This document shows positions 9,163-17,695 of a stretch of 43,582 bases of DNA, in pieces (the first letter of the stretch is position 1; each line of letters begins with the position of its first letter). The notes below the pieces were generated by a model. It made no database searches. It had not been told where the DNA came from and saw only the letters and a program-made list of their open reading frames with translations. This stretch comes from Propionibacterium acidifaciens DSM 21887 (GTDB lineage: Bacteria > Actinomycetota > Actinomycetes > Propionibacteriales > Propionibacteriaceae), in assembly GCF_000426605.1 (NCBI RefSeq), contig NZ_AUFR01000027.1, positions 1 through 43,582 of the forward strand, read 5' to 3'. The position numbers and the translations under genes are program-made.

Positions 9163-10716
9163 ATGGCGGCCATGACGTCGTTGTCCCCTGAGAAGACCCT
9201 GAAGAACCCCTCCGCCGTGGAGCGCTGGTTCCAGATCTCCGCGCGCGGCTCGTCCATCGGGCAGGAGCTGCGCGGCGGCATGGTGACCTTCTTCACCATG
9301 GCCTACATCCTCGCGCTCAACCCCGTGGTCATCGGCACCGCAGCCGACTCGAGGGGCAACCTGGTCTCGGGGGCCCCCAAGTACACCGACGCCGCGGCCG
9401 GCATCGTCGACCAGGCGGCGGTCAACCACTCGATGGCCATGGTCGCCGCCGCGACCGCGCTCGTCGCCGGCGTGAGCACCCTCCTCATGGGCGTCATCGG
9501 GCGGTTCCCGATCGGCCTGGCCACCGGCCTCGGCCTCAACGCCATGTGCGCCTACGTCATCGCCCCGAACTCCACCTGGCCGCGCACGATGGGCATGATC
9601 GTCATCGAGGGCATCATCATCACCCTGCTCGTGCTGACCGGTTTCCGGGAGGCGGTCTTCCGCGCCGTCCCGCGGGAGCTGCGCGTGGCCATCTCGGTGG
9701 GCATCGGCCTGTTCATCACCTTCGTCGGCCTCGTCGACGCCCACATCGTCACGCCCGGCTCGGGCACCCCGGTCCAGCTCGGCCTGGACGGCTCGCTCGG
9801 CACGACCCCGCAGCTCGTCTTCGTCATCGGCCTGCTCATCCTGCTGTTCCTGTACGTGCGCTCGACGCGCGGCGCCATGCTCATCGCCATCATCGCGACG
9901 GCCCTCATCGGCGTGCTCGTCCAAGCGGTCGCCAGGATCCCGGCGACCCTCGACGATGGCACCACCAATCCCGCGGGCTGGGCCCTCAACGTTCCGGCCT
10001 GGCCCGGCGTCTCCGCCTTCACCGTCCCCGACCTGGGGCTCCTCGGCCGCGTCGACCTGGTCGGCGCCTTCGCCGCCGCCGACGGACGGTTCACCCTCGC
10101 CAGCGTCCTGGGCGCCGTCATGATGATCTTCTCGCTGCTGCTCGCCGACTTCTTCGACACCCTCGGCACCGTCGTGGCCGTGGGCGCCGAGGGCGGCATC
10201 CTCGACGAGAGGGGCGAGCCCCCGCACCTGCGCGGCATCCTGCTCGCCGACTCCCTGGCCGCCCTGCTCGGCGGCCTGGGCTCCACCTCGTCCAGCACCT
10301 CCTACATCGAGTCCACCGCGGGCGTCGCGGAGGGTGCCCGCACCGGCGTCGCCTCGATCGTCACCGGCGTCCTCTTCCTGCTGGCGATCTTCCTGTCGCC
10401 GCTGACCAACATGGTGCCCTCCGAGGCCGTCGCGCCGGTGCTCGTGGTCGTCGGCTTCCTCATGATGCAGCAGGTCGGCGAGATCGACTGGCATCACCTG
10501 GTCGACGCGATCCCGGCCTTCATCACGATCGTGCTCATGCCCTTCAGCTACTCGATCTCGGTGGGCATCGGCGCCGGCTTCGTCGTCTTCATCGCGCTGA
10601 AGATCTTCCACGGAAAGGCCCGCCACGTCCACCCGCTCATGTGGGTGGTCGGCGCGCTGTTCGTCGTCTACTTCGCCTCGGACGTCATCAACAGGGCGAT
10701 CTCGGGGGCCGCCTGA
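9163..10716 (+). CDS. Purine (guanine/hypoxanthine) permease, NCS2/AzgA type
   Basis: A 517-residue polytopic protein with about 12-13 membrane segments. Early motifs include GGMVTFFTMAYILALNP and GLGLNAMCAY, where AzgA-type transporters read similarly. The substrate region has DFFDTLGTVVAVG and TSSSTSYIESTAGVAEGART. The family takes up guanine, hypoxanthine or adenine by proton symport; the exact substrate is not decidable here. ATG codons at 9163 and 9172 are both possible. It is monocistronic. Confidence 0.9.
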   Translation: MAAMTSLSPEKTLKNPSAVERWFQISARGSSIGQELRGGMVTFFTMAYILALNPVVIGTAADSRGNLVSGAPKYTDAAAGIVDQAAVNHSMAMVAAATALVAGVSTLLMGVIGRFPIGLATGLGLNAMCAYVIAPNSTWPRTMGMIVIEGIIITLLVLTGFREAVFRAVPRELRVAISVGIGLFITFVGLVDAHIVTPGSGTPVQLGLDGSLGTTPQLVFVIGLLILLFLYVRSTRGAMLIAIIATALIGVLVQAVARIPATLDDGTTNPAGWALNVPAWPGVSAFTVPDLGLLGRVDLVGAFAAADGRFTLASVLGAVMMIFSLLLADFFDTLGTVVAVGAEGGILDERGEPPHLRGILLADSLAALLGGLGSTSSSTSYIESTAGVAEGARTGVASIVTGVLFLLAIFLSPLTNMVPSEAVAPVLVVVGFLMMQQVGEIDWHHLVDAIPAFITIVLMPFSYSISVGIGAGFVVFIALKIFHGKARHVHPLMWVVGALFVVYFASDVINRAISGAA

Positions 10717-10809
10717 GCAGCCCTTCCGCGCCGCGGCTCGGGGCCCGGTCCGGGTCCGCCCCGGAGGGTCTGCGGGCTCCCGGCGCGTCCAGCGCATAAA
10801 GTTGCCGAC

Positions 10810-11157
10810 GTGGACACGCAGGACAGCGCAGGAACCTCGGGCGCCCGTCGGGTGAGGACGGTCCTCGCGGGCGCGGTGCTCGCGGTCGGTCTGCTGGCGC
10901 CGGTCCCCGCGGCGGCCCAGCCCGTACCGGCCCAGCCGACGCCCCACGCCACGGCGACCGCCACCGCGACGGGCACGACCGCGCAGCAGGCCTCCACGAC
11001 GCCCCAGCAGGCCGGCAGGACGGCCGAGTCCACCGTGTCGAGCGGCTCGCTCAGCCGCAAGAAGACGGTCGCCGCCCTCGTCCTCGGCTTCGTCGTCGCG
11101 CTCGCCGCGGCCGTCCTCGTCTACCGTCGCTCGGCCCGGGACAACCGCCTGGGCTGA
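10810..11157 (+). CDS. Small secreted or membrane-anchored Ala/Thr-rich protein
   Basis: A 115-residue protein from a GTG start. A twin-arginine-like basic start and hydrophobic stretch (RRVRTVLAGAVLAVGLLAPV) ending in AAAQP looks like a signal peptide. An Ala/Thr/Gln-rich linker follows, then a C-terminal membrane helix (VAALVLGFVVALAAAVLVY) with a short basic tail. This gives an anchored surface peptide with an exposed linker of about 50 residues. No LPXTG motif is present and no family was recognised. A CATAAAGTT stretch just upstream may be its -10 region. Confidence 0.5.
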   Translation: MDTQDSAGTSGARRVRTVLAGAVLAVGLLAPVPAAAQPVPAQPTPHATATATATGTTAQQASTTPQQAGRTAESTVSSGSLSRKKTVAALVLGFVVALAAAVLVYRRSARDNRLG

Positions 11158-11178
11158 CCGCGTCCGGGCGGGCCGGTC

Positions 11179-12303
11179 TCAGTCGACGATGCGCTCGAGC
11201 ACCCAGTCGATGCAGCCGAGGAGTCGGCTCACGTCGTCGGGATCGACGGAGGCGAAGACCCCGACGCGCATCTGGTCGGTGCCCAGCGCCCGGTAGGGCT
11301 CGATGTCGAGGATGCCGTTGGCGCGCAGCGTGCGGCACAGCAGCGGCGCGTCGACCGTCCCGTCGAAGACGACGGTCACGACGACGGGGGAGCGCAGCGC
11401 CGGATCGGCGACGAACGGGCGGGCGCACGGGCAGGCCTGTGCCCACTCGTAGATGCGCCGCGAGGAGTCGGCGGTGCGCGCGGTGACGAAGCCCATGCCG
11501 CCGTGCTCGAGCATCCAGCCGAGCTGCTCGTCGAGCAGGATCAGCGTGGCCAGGGCCGGCGTGTTGAGCGTCTGGTCCTTCGCCGCGTTCGCGGCGGCCA
11601 GCGTCAGGTTGAGCGTGTCGGGCACCCAGCGGCCGTCATGGCCCGCGGTGAGTCGGGCCGAGCGCTCCAGCGCCGCCGGGGAGCAGAAGGACAACCACAG
11701 GCCGCCGTCGGAGCCGAGGTTCTTCTGCGGCGAGAAGTACAGGGCGTCCGCCTGGGTCAGGTCCGCGTCGATGCCGCCGGCCGCGCTCGTCGCATCGATG
11801 AGCACGAGGGCGTCGTCGGCGGCGCCGGCCGGACGCCCGACGGGCATGGCCACGCCGGTGGAGGTCTCGTTCTGGGCCCAGGCGTAGACGTCGATCCCGT
11901 CCTCGACGGCCGGGAGGCAGCCCTGGCCGAAGGGGGCCTCGGTGACGAGGGGCGGTCTCAACCACGGCGTGCGCGAGGCCGCGGAGGCGAACTTCCTGCT
12001 GAAGGAGCCGTACGAGGCGTGCGAGGAGCGGCGCTCGATGAGGCTCACGCAGGCCAGGTCCCAGAAACTCGTCGCGCCGCCGTTGCCGAGGATCACCTGG
12101 TAGCCGTCGGGCATCCGGTAGAGCTCGGCGAGGCGCTCACGGATCCGGGCCACGACACCGCGCACGCCCGGCCTTCGGTGGGACGTGCCCATCAACGGGC
12201 TGGACGCCAGGGCGGCGAGGGCCTCGGGGCGCACCTTGGCCGGGCCGGAGCCGAAACGGCCGTCCTCGGGAAGAAGCTCGGCGGGAATCACGAGTTCGCT
12301 CAC
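11179..12303 (-). CDS. serC: Phosphoserine aminotransferase
   Basis: The 374-residue protein matches the actinobacterial SerC type: FGSGPAKVRPEAL at 17-29, the GTSHR segment, QVILGNGGATSFWD, and NETSTGV. The PLP lysine lies in YFSPQKNLGSDGG (K194). The enzyme converts 3-phosphohydroxypyruvate and glutamate to phosphoserine in serine synthesis, and in some bacteria also serves pyridoxal phosphate synthesis. It is divergent from the DtxR-type regulator, with about 295 bases between them. Confidence 0.93.
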   Translation of the reverse strand: MSELVIPAELLPEDGRFGSGPAKVRPEALAALASSPLMGTSHRRPGVRGVVARIRERLAELYRMPDGYQVILGNGGATSFWDLACVSLIERRSSHASYGSFSRKFASAASRTPWLRPPLVTEAPFGQGCLPAVEDGIDVYAWAQNETSTGVAMPVGRPAGAADDALVLIDATSAAGGIDADLTQADALYFSPQKNLGSDGGLWLSFCSPAALERSARLTAGHDGRWVPDTLNLTLAAANAAKDQTLNTPALATLILLDEQLGWMLEHGGMGFVTARTADSSRRIYEWAQACPCARPFVADPALRSPVVVTVVFDGTVDAPLLCRTLRANGILDIEPYRALGTDQMRVGVFASVDPDDVSRLLGCIDWVLERIVD

Positions 12304-12598
12304 CCCCCCGATTCTTCCACCTCGCCCGCGGAGCGCCGGGCCGGTCCCGGGCCCGTGCCGTCCACCACGGGCCCGGAGCGGCAGCCCGCCCGGCTCCTCC
12401 GCGTCTGCCGGCGCAGTGCCGACCGCGGGCCCGCAGGGGCGGCGAGGGCGCGCAGGGGGGAGGAGACGACCCGCCCATCGGCGCCGGGTGCTGGCGCGGA
12501 GCGCTCGCTCAAGGCGAGACTGATCCTGCGGGGAACAACCACCGGTCCCCGCCGGTTAACCTGTGAGAACCGCGAAGTGAGGAAACGAGGGGCATGGA
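12304..12598. promoter_or_regulatory. Divergent intergenic region, serC / DtxR-type regulator
   Basis: About 295 bases separate the two divergent starts. On the + strand a good ribosome site (GAGGG at 12588-12592) precedes the ATG at 12599, and GGTTAACCT (about 12554-12562), a near-palindromic AT-richer element, could be part of a promoter. No DtxR-type 19-bp operator was recognised. Confidence 0.35.
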
Positions 12599-13285
12599 AT
12601 GAGCGGCGAGCTGATCGACACCTCCCAGATGTATCTGCGCACCGTCTTCGAACTGGAGGAGGCCGACATCGAGCCGAGGCGCGCACGCATCGTCGACCGG
12701 CTCCACCAGGCCGGTCCCACGGTCTCCCAGACCGTCGCGAGGATGGAGCGCTACGGCCTCATGAGGCTGACCGAGGAACGCACCATCGAGCTCACCAGGG
12801 CCGGCTTCGAGGAGGCGCGCGACGTCATGCGCCACCACCGACTGGCGGAGTGCTTCCTCGTCGACGTGCTCGGACTCGACTACGCGCTCGCCCACGAGGA
12901 GGCCTGCCGCTGGGAGCACGTCATGAGCGACGCCGCCGCCGAACGCATGGCCGTGTACCTCGGCAACCCCGAGACCAGCCCGTACGGCACCCCGATCCCC
13001 GCGGCGAACGCCCGCAAGGTGCACCGCCTCGCCGACCACGGCCAGGAGCTGAGGACCGCCGCGGCCGCCGGATTGGACGAGGTCGTCTTCGTCATGGTCG
13101 ACGAGCACCCGCAGACCGATCCGTGCTTCATGGCCGAGCTCGACGCCTCCCTGATCCGCCCCGGCTCGGTCGTGACCCTCACTGCGCAGGGCGAGGACCT
13201 CGTGCTCACCGGCGAGGACGGCCGGCACTCGGTGCGCGTCCCCGCCGAGTACACGGGCTCGTTGCGCGTCAGGGCCCGCCACTGA
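12599..13285 (+). CDS. Metal-dependent transcriptional regulator, DtxR/IdeR family
   Basis: A 228-residue protein with an N-terminal winged helix (TSQMYLRTVFELEEADIEPR, then VSQTVARMERYGLM), a metal-binding dimerisation domain (RHHRLAEC and HEEACRWEHVMS) and a C-terminal SH3-like domain. The classical metal ligands of DtxR (His79, Glu83, His98, Cys102, Glu105, His106) all have counterparts. It should repress iron-uptake or related genes when loaded with Fe(II), although manganese sensing cannot be excluded. It precedes a thioredoxin gene but is separated from it by a hairpin. Confidence 0.92.
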   Translation: MSGELIDTSQMYLRTVFELEEADIEPRRARIVDRLHQAGPTVSQTVARMERYGLMRLTEERTIELTRAGFEEARDVMRHHRLAECFLVDVLGLDYALAHEEACRWEHVMSDAAAERMAVYLGNPETSPYGTPIPAANARKVHRLADHGQELRTAAAAGLDEVVFVMVDEHPQTDPCFMAELDASLIRPGSVVTLTAQGEDLVLTGEDGRHSVRVPAEYTGSLRVRARH

Positions 13286-13344
13286 CCGGGGCCCGGACGC
13301 CCGACGGGAATACCCCGGTGACCGGGCATGTTCTACAGGCGTCA

Positions 13345-13367
13345 GCGCCTCGGCGGAAGCGAGGCGC
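13345..13367 (+). promoter_or_regulatory. Hairpin upstream of the thioredoxin gene
   Basis: GCGCCTCG (13345-13352) pairs perfectly with CGAGGCGC (13360-13367) across a 7-nt loop. It lies between the DtxR-type gene and the thioredoxin start, 21 bases before the ATG. It may end the upstream transcript or sit in the thioredoxin leader. Confidence 0.4.
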
Positions 13368-13388
13368 CTCTTCGTGGAAAGGACGACC

Positions 13389-13748
13389 ATGGCCACCACC
13401 GCACTGAGCGAGGCCACCTTCGAGAGCACCGTGACCGGCAACAGCATCGTGCTCGTGGACTTCTGGGCCGACTGGTGCGGCCCCTGCAAGCGTTTCGGCC
13501 CGATCTTCGAGGCGGCCAGCGACAAGAACGAGGACATCGTCTTCGGCAAGGTCGACACCGAGGCGGCGCAGGAGCTGGCGGCGCAGCTCCAGATCCAGGC
13601 CATCCCCACCCTCATGGCCTTCAAGAACGGCAAACTGCTGTACCGCAACGCCGGTGCCCTCAACGCCTCTCAGCTCGACGGCCTCATCGCGCAGGTCCGC
13701 GAGTACGAGGGCCAGGAGGGTCAGGAGAAGACCTCCGGGCAGGCCTGA
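13389..13748 (+). CDS. Thioredoxin
   Basis: A 119-residue single-domain thioredoxin with the active site DFWADWCGPCKRFGP (Cys-Gly-Pro-Cys) and the cis-proline loop IQAIPTLMAFKNG. It reduces protein disulfides in the cytosol. The ATG at 13389 is chosen because GAAAGGA lies just before it; a GTG 15 bases upstream overlaps that site. The last 15 residues are Glu/Gln-rich and beyond the usual fold. A strong terminator hairpin follows. Confidence 0.95.
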   Translation: MATTALSEATFESTVTGNSIVLVDFWADWCGPCKRFGPIFEAASDKNEDIVFGKVDTEAAQELAAQLQIQAIPTLMAFKNGKLLYRNAGALNASQLDGLIAQVREYEGQEGQEKTSGQA

Positions 13749-13766
13749 GCCCCGACCCCGTGCATG

Positions 13767-13804
13767 CGTCCCGCGGACGTCCGGTGAGGGACGTCCGCGG
13801 GACG
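13767..13804 (+). terminator. 16-bp stem terminator-like hairpin after thioredoxin
   Basis: CGTCCCGCGGACGTCC (13767-13782) and its exact reverse complement (13789-13804) flank a 6-nt loop. No T-run follows. It lies between the convergent thioredoxin and tRNA-Arg genes and may end transcription in both directions. Confidence 0.7.
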
Positions 13805-13847
13805 TCGTGGGTGGTTGGTTTCGGGGCGCGTCTGCGCTCCGCTTCGG

Positions 13848-13920
13848 CGGCCCCGAAAGGATTCGAACCTTCGACACGCGGTTTAGGAAACCGCTGCTCT
13901 ATCCCCTGAGCTACGGGGCC
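13848..13920 (-). tRNA. tRNA-Arg (anticodon CCU)
   Basis: On the minus strand a 73-nt cloverleaf folds. The acceptor stem is GGCCCCG/CGGGGCC, the D arm is GCTCAGGGGATAGAGC, and the anticodon stem-loop is GCGGTTTCCTAAACCGC with anticodon CCT at 13885-13887. The T arm holds GGTTCGAATCC. CCA is not encoded. It reads AGG codons. Confidence 0.95.
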
Positions 13921-14284
13921 TCATCATTCAGCCTAGCCGCACTGACCGGGGCGGGACAAAAGGATCCCGGTGCCGCCCGGCGGGCCGGACGGCGGCGCGC
14001 CCCGGAGGGGCCGGAGGGGGGCATCGCGGGGGAACCGCTTTTCATAAACACTTCCTGAGGATTTCTCTCAGCTCCTTGTCTTGCGCCCAGCCGGTCATAT
14101 CATCGCTGATGAAGGCGGCGCCTTGCTGTTGTAGGTCTCCTGGGGGTGGGCAGACGGCTTCGGCTCCTCAGCAGGCGTCGTCTTCTTCCGCCCCTCGTTC
14201 CCCCCTCCCGTTCGCCGGTCCCGGCCCGGGCGTCCACCAGCGGGGCCATGAGCACGACGGTCCGGCTCTGGCTAGGCTGAGGGC
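13921..14284. other. Intergenic region with an AT-richer patch; possible gene remnant
   Basis: Bases 14,036-14,160 are visibly less GC-rich than their surroundings. On the minus strand a 42-codon open stretch ends at about 14,056, closing with AAFISDDMTGWAQDKELREI and RKCL. It has the amino-acid mix of a real protein end, but it lacks a start and is preceded by a stop. It may be the tail of a decayed foreign gene next to the tRNA. No family was recognised. The remainder is probably the promoter for the uridylyltransferase gene. Confidence 0.35.
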
Positions 14285-15658
14285 ATGAGCGAGCAGGGAC
14301 TTCAGCAGGCCAGGCGGAAGATGACCGACGCAGGCGTCGGCCCCACGGCCATCGACGTGTTCAGTCACTACTACGAGCGGGTCGCCTCGGGCGCCACCGG
14401 CCTGATCAGCGAGGATTCCATCCGGCCGGTCGGCGAGGTCCCGGCCCTCGACGACATCGGCGTCGACGAGCAGCAGGCCCGTGAGGCCCTCGACAGGACC
14501 GTCTTCATCAAGCTGAACGGCGGGCTCGGCACCTCGATGGGTCTGGCCCGGGCCAAGTCCCTCCTCGAGGTGCGCGACGGCAGCACATTCCTCGACATCC
14601 TCGTCCGACAGGCGCTGTCGGCGCGCCGCAGGTACGGTGCGCGCCTGCCGCTGCTGCTCATGGACTCCTTCAACACCCACGAGGACACCCTCGCCGCCCT
14701 GGCGAAGCACCCCGGGCTCCCCGTCGACGGCCTGCCGCTCGACTTCCTGCAGAGCAAGGAGCCCAAGCTCCTGGCGAGCGATCTCACGCCGGTCGAATGG
14801 CCCGCGGACCCCTCGCTCGAATGGTGCCCGCCGGGGCACGGCGACATCTACGCGTCCCTCCATGACAGCGGTCTGCTCGACCGGTTGCTCGCGGCGGGCT
14901 ACCGCTACGCCACGGTCTCCAACTCCGACAATCTCGGTGCGATCCCCGATGCGAGGATTGCCGGCTGGTTCGCCGCCACCGGCGCCCCCTGGTGCTCCGA
15001 GGTCTGCGAACGCACGCCCAACGATCGCAAGGGCGGCCACCTGGCCGTCCGCAGGGTCGACGGCCGGCTCATCCTGCGCGACACCGCGCAGACCGCCGAG
15101 GCGGACATGCGGTTCTTCACCGACGAGACGGTGCACCGCTACTTCAACACCAACAACCTGTGGTGGAACCTCGAGGCCCTCAGGGCCAAGCTCGACGAGA
15201 CCGGAGGGGTCCTCGGCCTGCCGCTCATCCGCAACACCAAGACCGTCGACCCGACCGACCCCGGGAGCCCCGCCGTCATCCAGGTGGAGAGCGCCATGGG
15301 CGCGGCCATCGAGCTGTTCGACGACGCCAGGGTCCTCAAGGTCGGCCGGGACCGCTTCGTGCCGGTCAAGAAGACCAACGAGCTGCTCCTGCTGCGCTCG
15401 GACGTCTACGAGATCGGCGACGACGGCGTGCTCAGGGCGCGGGTGGGGCGCATCCCCGGCATCGACCTCGGCCCCGCGTACACCTTCGTGGACGAGTTCG
15501 ACCGGCGCGTCCCCCACCCGGTGCACCTGCGCGAGGCGAACTCGCTGACGGTCACCGGCGACTGGAGCTTCGGCTCCGACGTCCGGGTGGTCGGCGACGT
15601 CGTGCTCGGCGCCGAGGGGGGCACCGTTCCTGACGGGGCGGTGCTGCGGGCGCGATGA
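14285..15658 (+). CDS. UTP--glucose-1-phosphate uridylyltransferase (UDPGP family)
   Basis: A 457-residue member of the UDPGP family (the eukaryotic-type fold, longer than bacterial GalU). The nucleotide loop reads VFIKLNGGLGTSMGL. LLLMDSFNTHEDT, EWCPPGHGDIYASL, SNSDNLGA and the catalytic-lysine region VPVKKTNELLLLRSD are all present. It makes UDP-glucose for polysaccharide and cell-wall sugars. Its stop overlaps the ATG of a small downstream gene (ATGA at 15655). The gene next to glp in Corynebacterium also makes UDP-glucose; here several genes lie between. Confidence 0.92.
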   Translation: MSEQGLQQARRKMTDAGVGPTAIDVFSHYYERVASGATGLISEDSIRPVGEVPALDDIGVDEQQAREALDRTVFIKLNGGLGTSMGLARAKSLLEVRDGSTFLDILVRQALSARRRYGARLPLLLMDSFNTHEDTLAALAKHPGLPVDGLPLDFLQSKEPKLLASDLTPVEWPADPSLEWCPPGHGDIYASLHDSGLLDRLLAAGYRYATVSNSDNLGAIPDARIAGWFAATGAPWCSEVCERTPNDRKGGHLAVRRVDGRLILRDTAQTAEADMRFFTDETVHRYFNTNNLWWNLEALRAKLDETGGVLGLPLIRNTKTVDPTDPGSPAVIQVESAMGAAIELFDDARVLKVGRDRFVPVKKTNELLLLRSDVYEIGDDGVLRARVGRIPGIDLGPAYTFVDEFDRRVPHPVHLREANSLTVTGDWSFGSDVRVVGDVVLGAEGGTVPDGAVLRAR

Positions 15659-16032
15659 GCGCGGTTCCCCGGCTCGTGATCGCCGCCGCCCACGCCCTGG
15701 GCGGCGCTGATGCCGCACGCGCCATGGCCCGCGGCGCCGACACGCCCGATGAGCTCGTCTCGCGCCTGCACGAGGCCGGCTGGACGGCCGGGCGGCTGCG
15801 CGCCTTCCGCGATGCCTGCCGCGCCGAGGGCGGACGCTGGCCCCTGGCCGTGTCCGACGACATCCGGGCGGGGATCGGCCCCGCCCAGCTGCACGCCTGG
15901 GTCGGCCGGTGCGAGGCGCTGCTGGCCCTCGACGCGGTCGAGGCCGGCGTGCGGGACCATTCCCGCCCGCTCGACCGTGAAGACCTGCGCCTCATGGCCG
16001 AGCGGCCGCCGCATCACGGCTCGGTCGGCTGA
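15655..16032 (+). CDS. Hypothetical protein coupled to the uridylyltransferase gene
   Basis: A 125-residue, Ala/Arg-rich, probably all-helical cytosolic protein (VIAAAHALGGADAARAMARG, HEAGWTAGRLRAFRDACRA, LREDL-type end). The start ATG overlaps the preceding stop codon by 4 bases, indicating translational coupling. No domain was recognised. A pair of hairpins follows. Confidence 0.6.
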   Translation: MSAVPRLVIAAAHALGGADAARAMARGADTPDELVSRLHEAGWTAGRLRAFRDACRAEGGRWPLAVSDDIRAGIGPAQLHAWVGRCEALLALDAVEAGVRDHSRPLDREDLRLMAERPPHHGSVG

Positions 16033-16083
16033 GCGCCGGAGGTCGTTCCGCGACTCCGCTCGGCCATGAGGCGCGAGGGTTCG

Positions 16084-16174
16084 GGCCCCGAGGCGATCGG
16101 GGCCAGCGGACCATCGGGAGAACTCCTCGTCGGGCGCTGCGGGACGGCGACCCGGGGACCCTCCCGATGGTCCG
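16084..16174. terminator. Bidirectional terminator-like hairpins
   Basis: GGCCCCGA/TCGGGGCC (16084-16091 with 16097-16104) forms one stem. CGGACCATCGGGAG (16107-16120) and CTCCCGATGGTCCG (16161-16174) form a second 14-bp stem with a 40-nt loop. They lie between two convergent genes and probably insulate them. Confidence 0.55.
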
Positions 16175-16185
16175 GACTTCCGGGC

Positions 16186-16587
16186 TCAGGCCTGGACGTC
16201 ACCGGCGGAGCGCTCGGCGCCCCTCTTCCCGGCGAGCAGGTCGCGGATCTCGGTGAGCAGGTCGGCCTCGGTCGGGGGGATGCCCTCGTCCTCCTGACCC
16301 TTCTTCCTGCGGGCCTCAAGAGCGTTCATCGGCTTGACGATCGCGAAGTAGACCACTGCGGCCACCATGAGGAACGAGATGAGTGCGGTGAGGAAGGTGC
16401 CGACCGGGATGCCGCCCGGGGCCCAGTTGTCGAAGTTCGGCTCCCTGCCGCCCAGCACCAGGGCGATGAGGCTCAGGATGACATTGGTGAACGTGCTCAC
16501 GACCGCGGCGAACGCGGTGCCGATGATGAAGGCGACGGCAGTCTGGATCAGATTGCCGCGCATGATGAACTCTTTGAAACCCTTCAT
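16186..16587 (-). CDS. mscL: Large-conductance mechanosensitive channel
   Basis: A 133-residue MscL. The amphipathic N-terminal helix and first membrane segment read MKGFKEFIMRGNLIQTAVAF with the pore-lining IIGTAFAAVVSTF. A periplasmic loop (PNFDNWAPGG) and second membrane helix (FLTALISFLMVAAVVYFAIV) follow, then a charged cytoplasmic C-terminal helix (PPTEADLLTEIRDLLA). The pentamer opens under membrane tension and releases solutes in hypo-osmotic shock. The start is fixed by GAGGAGAACC directly before the ATG at 16587. Confidence 0.96.
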   Translation of the reverse strand: MKGFKEFIMRGNLIQTAVAFIIGTAFAAVVSTFTNVILSLIALVLGGREPNFDNWAPGGIPVGTFLTALISFLMVAAVVYFAIVKPMNALEARRKKGQEDEGIPPTEADLLTEIRDLLAGKRGAERSAGDVQA

Positions 16588-16892
16588 GGTTCTCCTCGTG
16601 GGATGACTGGAATGGGGATGGATCGGGACGGGAATGGACATGGCGTGATGAGGATGCCTTCGAGAGGAAGGTGCTCACCCGGGTCCCAACGCCGTGGGGG
16701 AGCGGGTTGTTCCCAATCCCCTGAGTCTAGAGGGGCCCGGCATCGGGCCGGGCCCCTCGCCCGAGTGATGACATCACGACAGTCGACAAGGGTATTCGTT
16801 GCCCGCGAGGAGGGCCGCCCCCATCCTTGCCAGGGTACCTCCCCTGCCGTGCCGAGCTGCGCGCCACGTGGGGAGGACCGGCCCCGTCCCCG
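16588..16892. other. Intergenic region between mscL and the SAF-domain gene
   Basis: Both flanking genes read leftward. A strong terminator-like hairpin lies in the middle (16730-16758, listed separately), and a short palindrome GTGATGACATCAC sits at about 16765-16777. The right half is presumably the 3' region of the SAF-domain gene, the left half the mscL promoter region. No gene is supported. Confidence 0.45.
16730..16758 (-). terminator. 11-bp stem terminator-like hairpin
   Basis: GAGGGGCCCGG (16730-16740) and CCGGGCCCCTC (16748-16758) pair perfectly with a 7-nt loop. It probably ends the leftward transcript of the SAF-domain gene before mscL. Confidence 0.65.
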
Positions 16893-17525
16893 TCAGGGTG
16901 CCTCCAGGATGATGCCCATCTCGTACGAGGACGAGGCCGCGGCCAGCAGCGCCGCCTGGTCGGCGTCCGCCGTGACGACGACCAGGGCGCCGCTCGACCC
17001 GGAGCCGCCGATCGCGCCGGCCTCGGCCGGGGCCGGCAGCGCCGCGATGCGCACGCGGTCGACGACCGGGACCGACTGGCCGTCCGGGCCGAGGGTCACG
17101 ACCGAGATGAGATCGCCCACCTCGAGGATCGACGCGATGGCCGCGTCGGTGATGCGGAAGGGCACGAGCGACAGGCCGTCGGAGGCGGACACGAGGGACG
17201 AGCTCACGACGTCCTCGTTCAGGAGCGTCGCCCCGCCCGGGCGGGGCGCGGCGAGGAGCTGCCCGACGATCTGGGCCGGATCGGTCAGCGCCGAGGCCGG
17301 CACCGCGCCCACGGGCAGCTCGGCGGTCGTCACGTCGTCGGCGCCGACGACGACGCCCGCCGCCAGATCGCGGGCGCTGACGACCACCGTGCGCGTCGGC
17401 CCGGAACCGGGGGACAGGGCGGCCAGGGCGAGGACCAGGGCGCAGGCGGCCGCGACGACGGCGAGGCCGCGGCGGTGCCAGCGCACCGCCCGCAGGACGG
17501 AGGAGATCCAGCTGCTGACGTTCAT
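16893..17525 (-). CDS. SAF-domain protein (CpaB/RcpC-like)
   Basis: A 210-residue protein with one N-terminal membrane helix (LAVVAAACALVLALAALSPG, about 21-40) and an extracellular SAF domain (VVVSARDLAAGVVVGADDV, about 48-66), followed by GGATLLNEDVV and LEVGDLISVVTL. SAF-domain proteins of this size resemble CpaB of Flp pilus systems, but no other pilus gene is nearby. In related actinobacteria this gene commonly sits next to the FmdB-type and cyclo-ligase genes, as here. Function is unknown. Confidence 0.8.
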   Translation of the reverse strand: MNVSSWISSVLRAVRWHRRGLAVVAAACALVLALAALSPGSGPTRTVVVSARDLAAGVVVGADDVTTAELPVGAVPASALTDPAQIVGQLLAAPRPGGATLLNEDVVSSSLVSASDGLSLVPFRITDAAIASILEVGDLISVVTLGPDGQSVPVVDRVRIAALPAPAEAGAIGGSGSSGALVVVTADADQAALLAAASSSYEMGIILEAP

Positions 17526-17695
17526 GCCCGCAGTGTGCTCGCGGGCCGCCCCGGACGATCAGTTGTCCACAGGTCTTCTCCGGGCGGGATCCGGAACGGG
17601 CCCCGGCGGAGCCGGTCCGGGCCGTGCAGGGCCCGAGCCCTGGGAACACGTCCTCGGCGTCTGCGCATCGGGCCGGTCCGGGCCCGTGTCGGGTC

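Noticed and set aside
8668-10947. Long minus-strand frame opposite the permease
   Set aside because: Asp/Arg/Gly/His-rich translation without motifs; the + strand encodes a clear NCS2 permease and DUF3027.
16588-16700. Riboswitch in the mscL leader
   Set aside because: No conserved riboswitch core (such as the c-di-AMP type) could be matched; only ordinary GC-rich sequence was seen.
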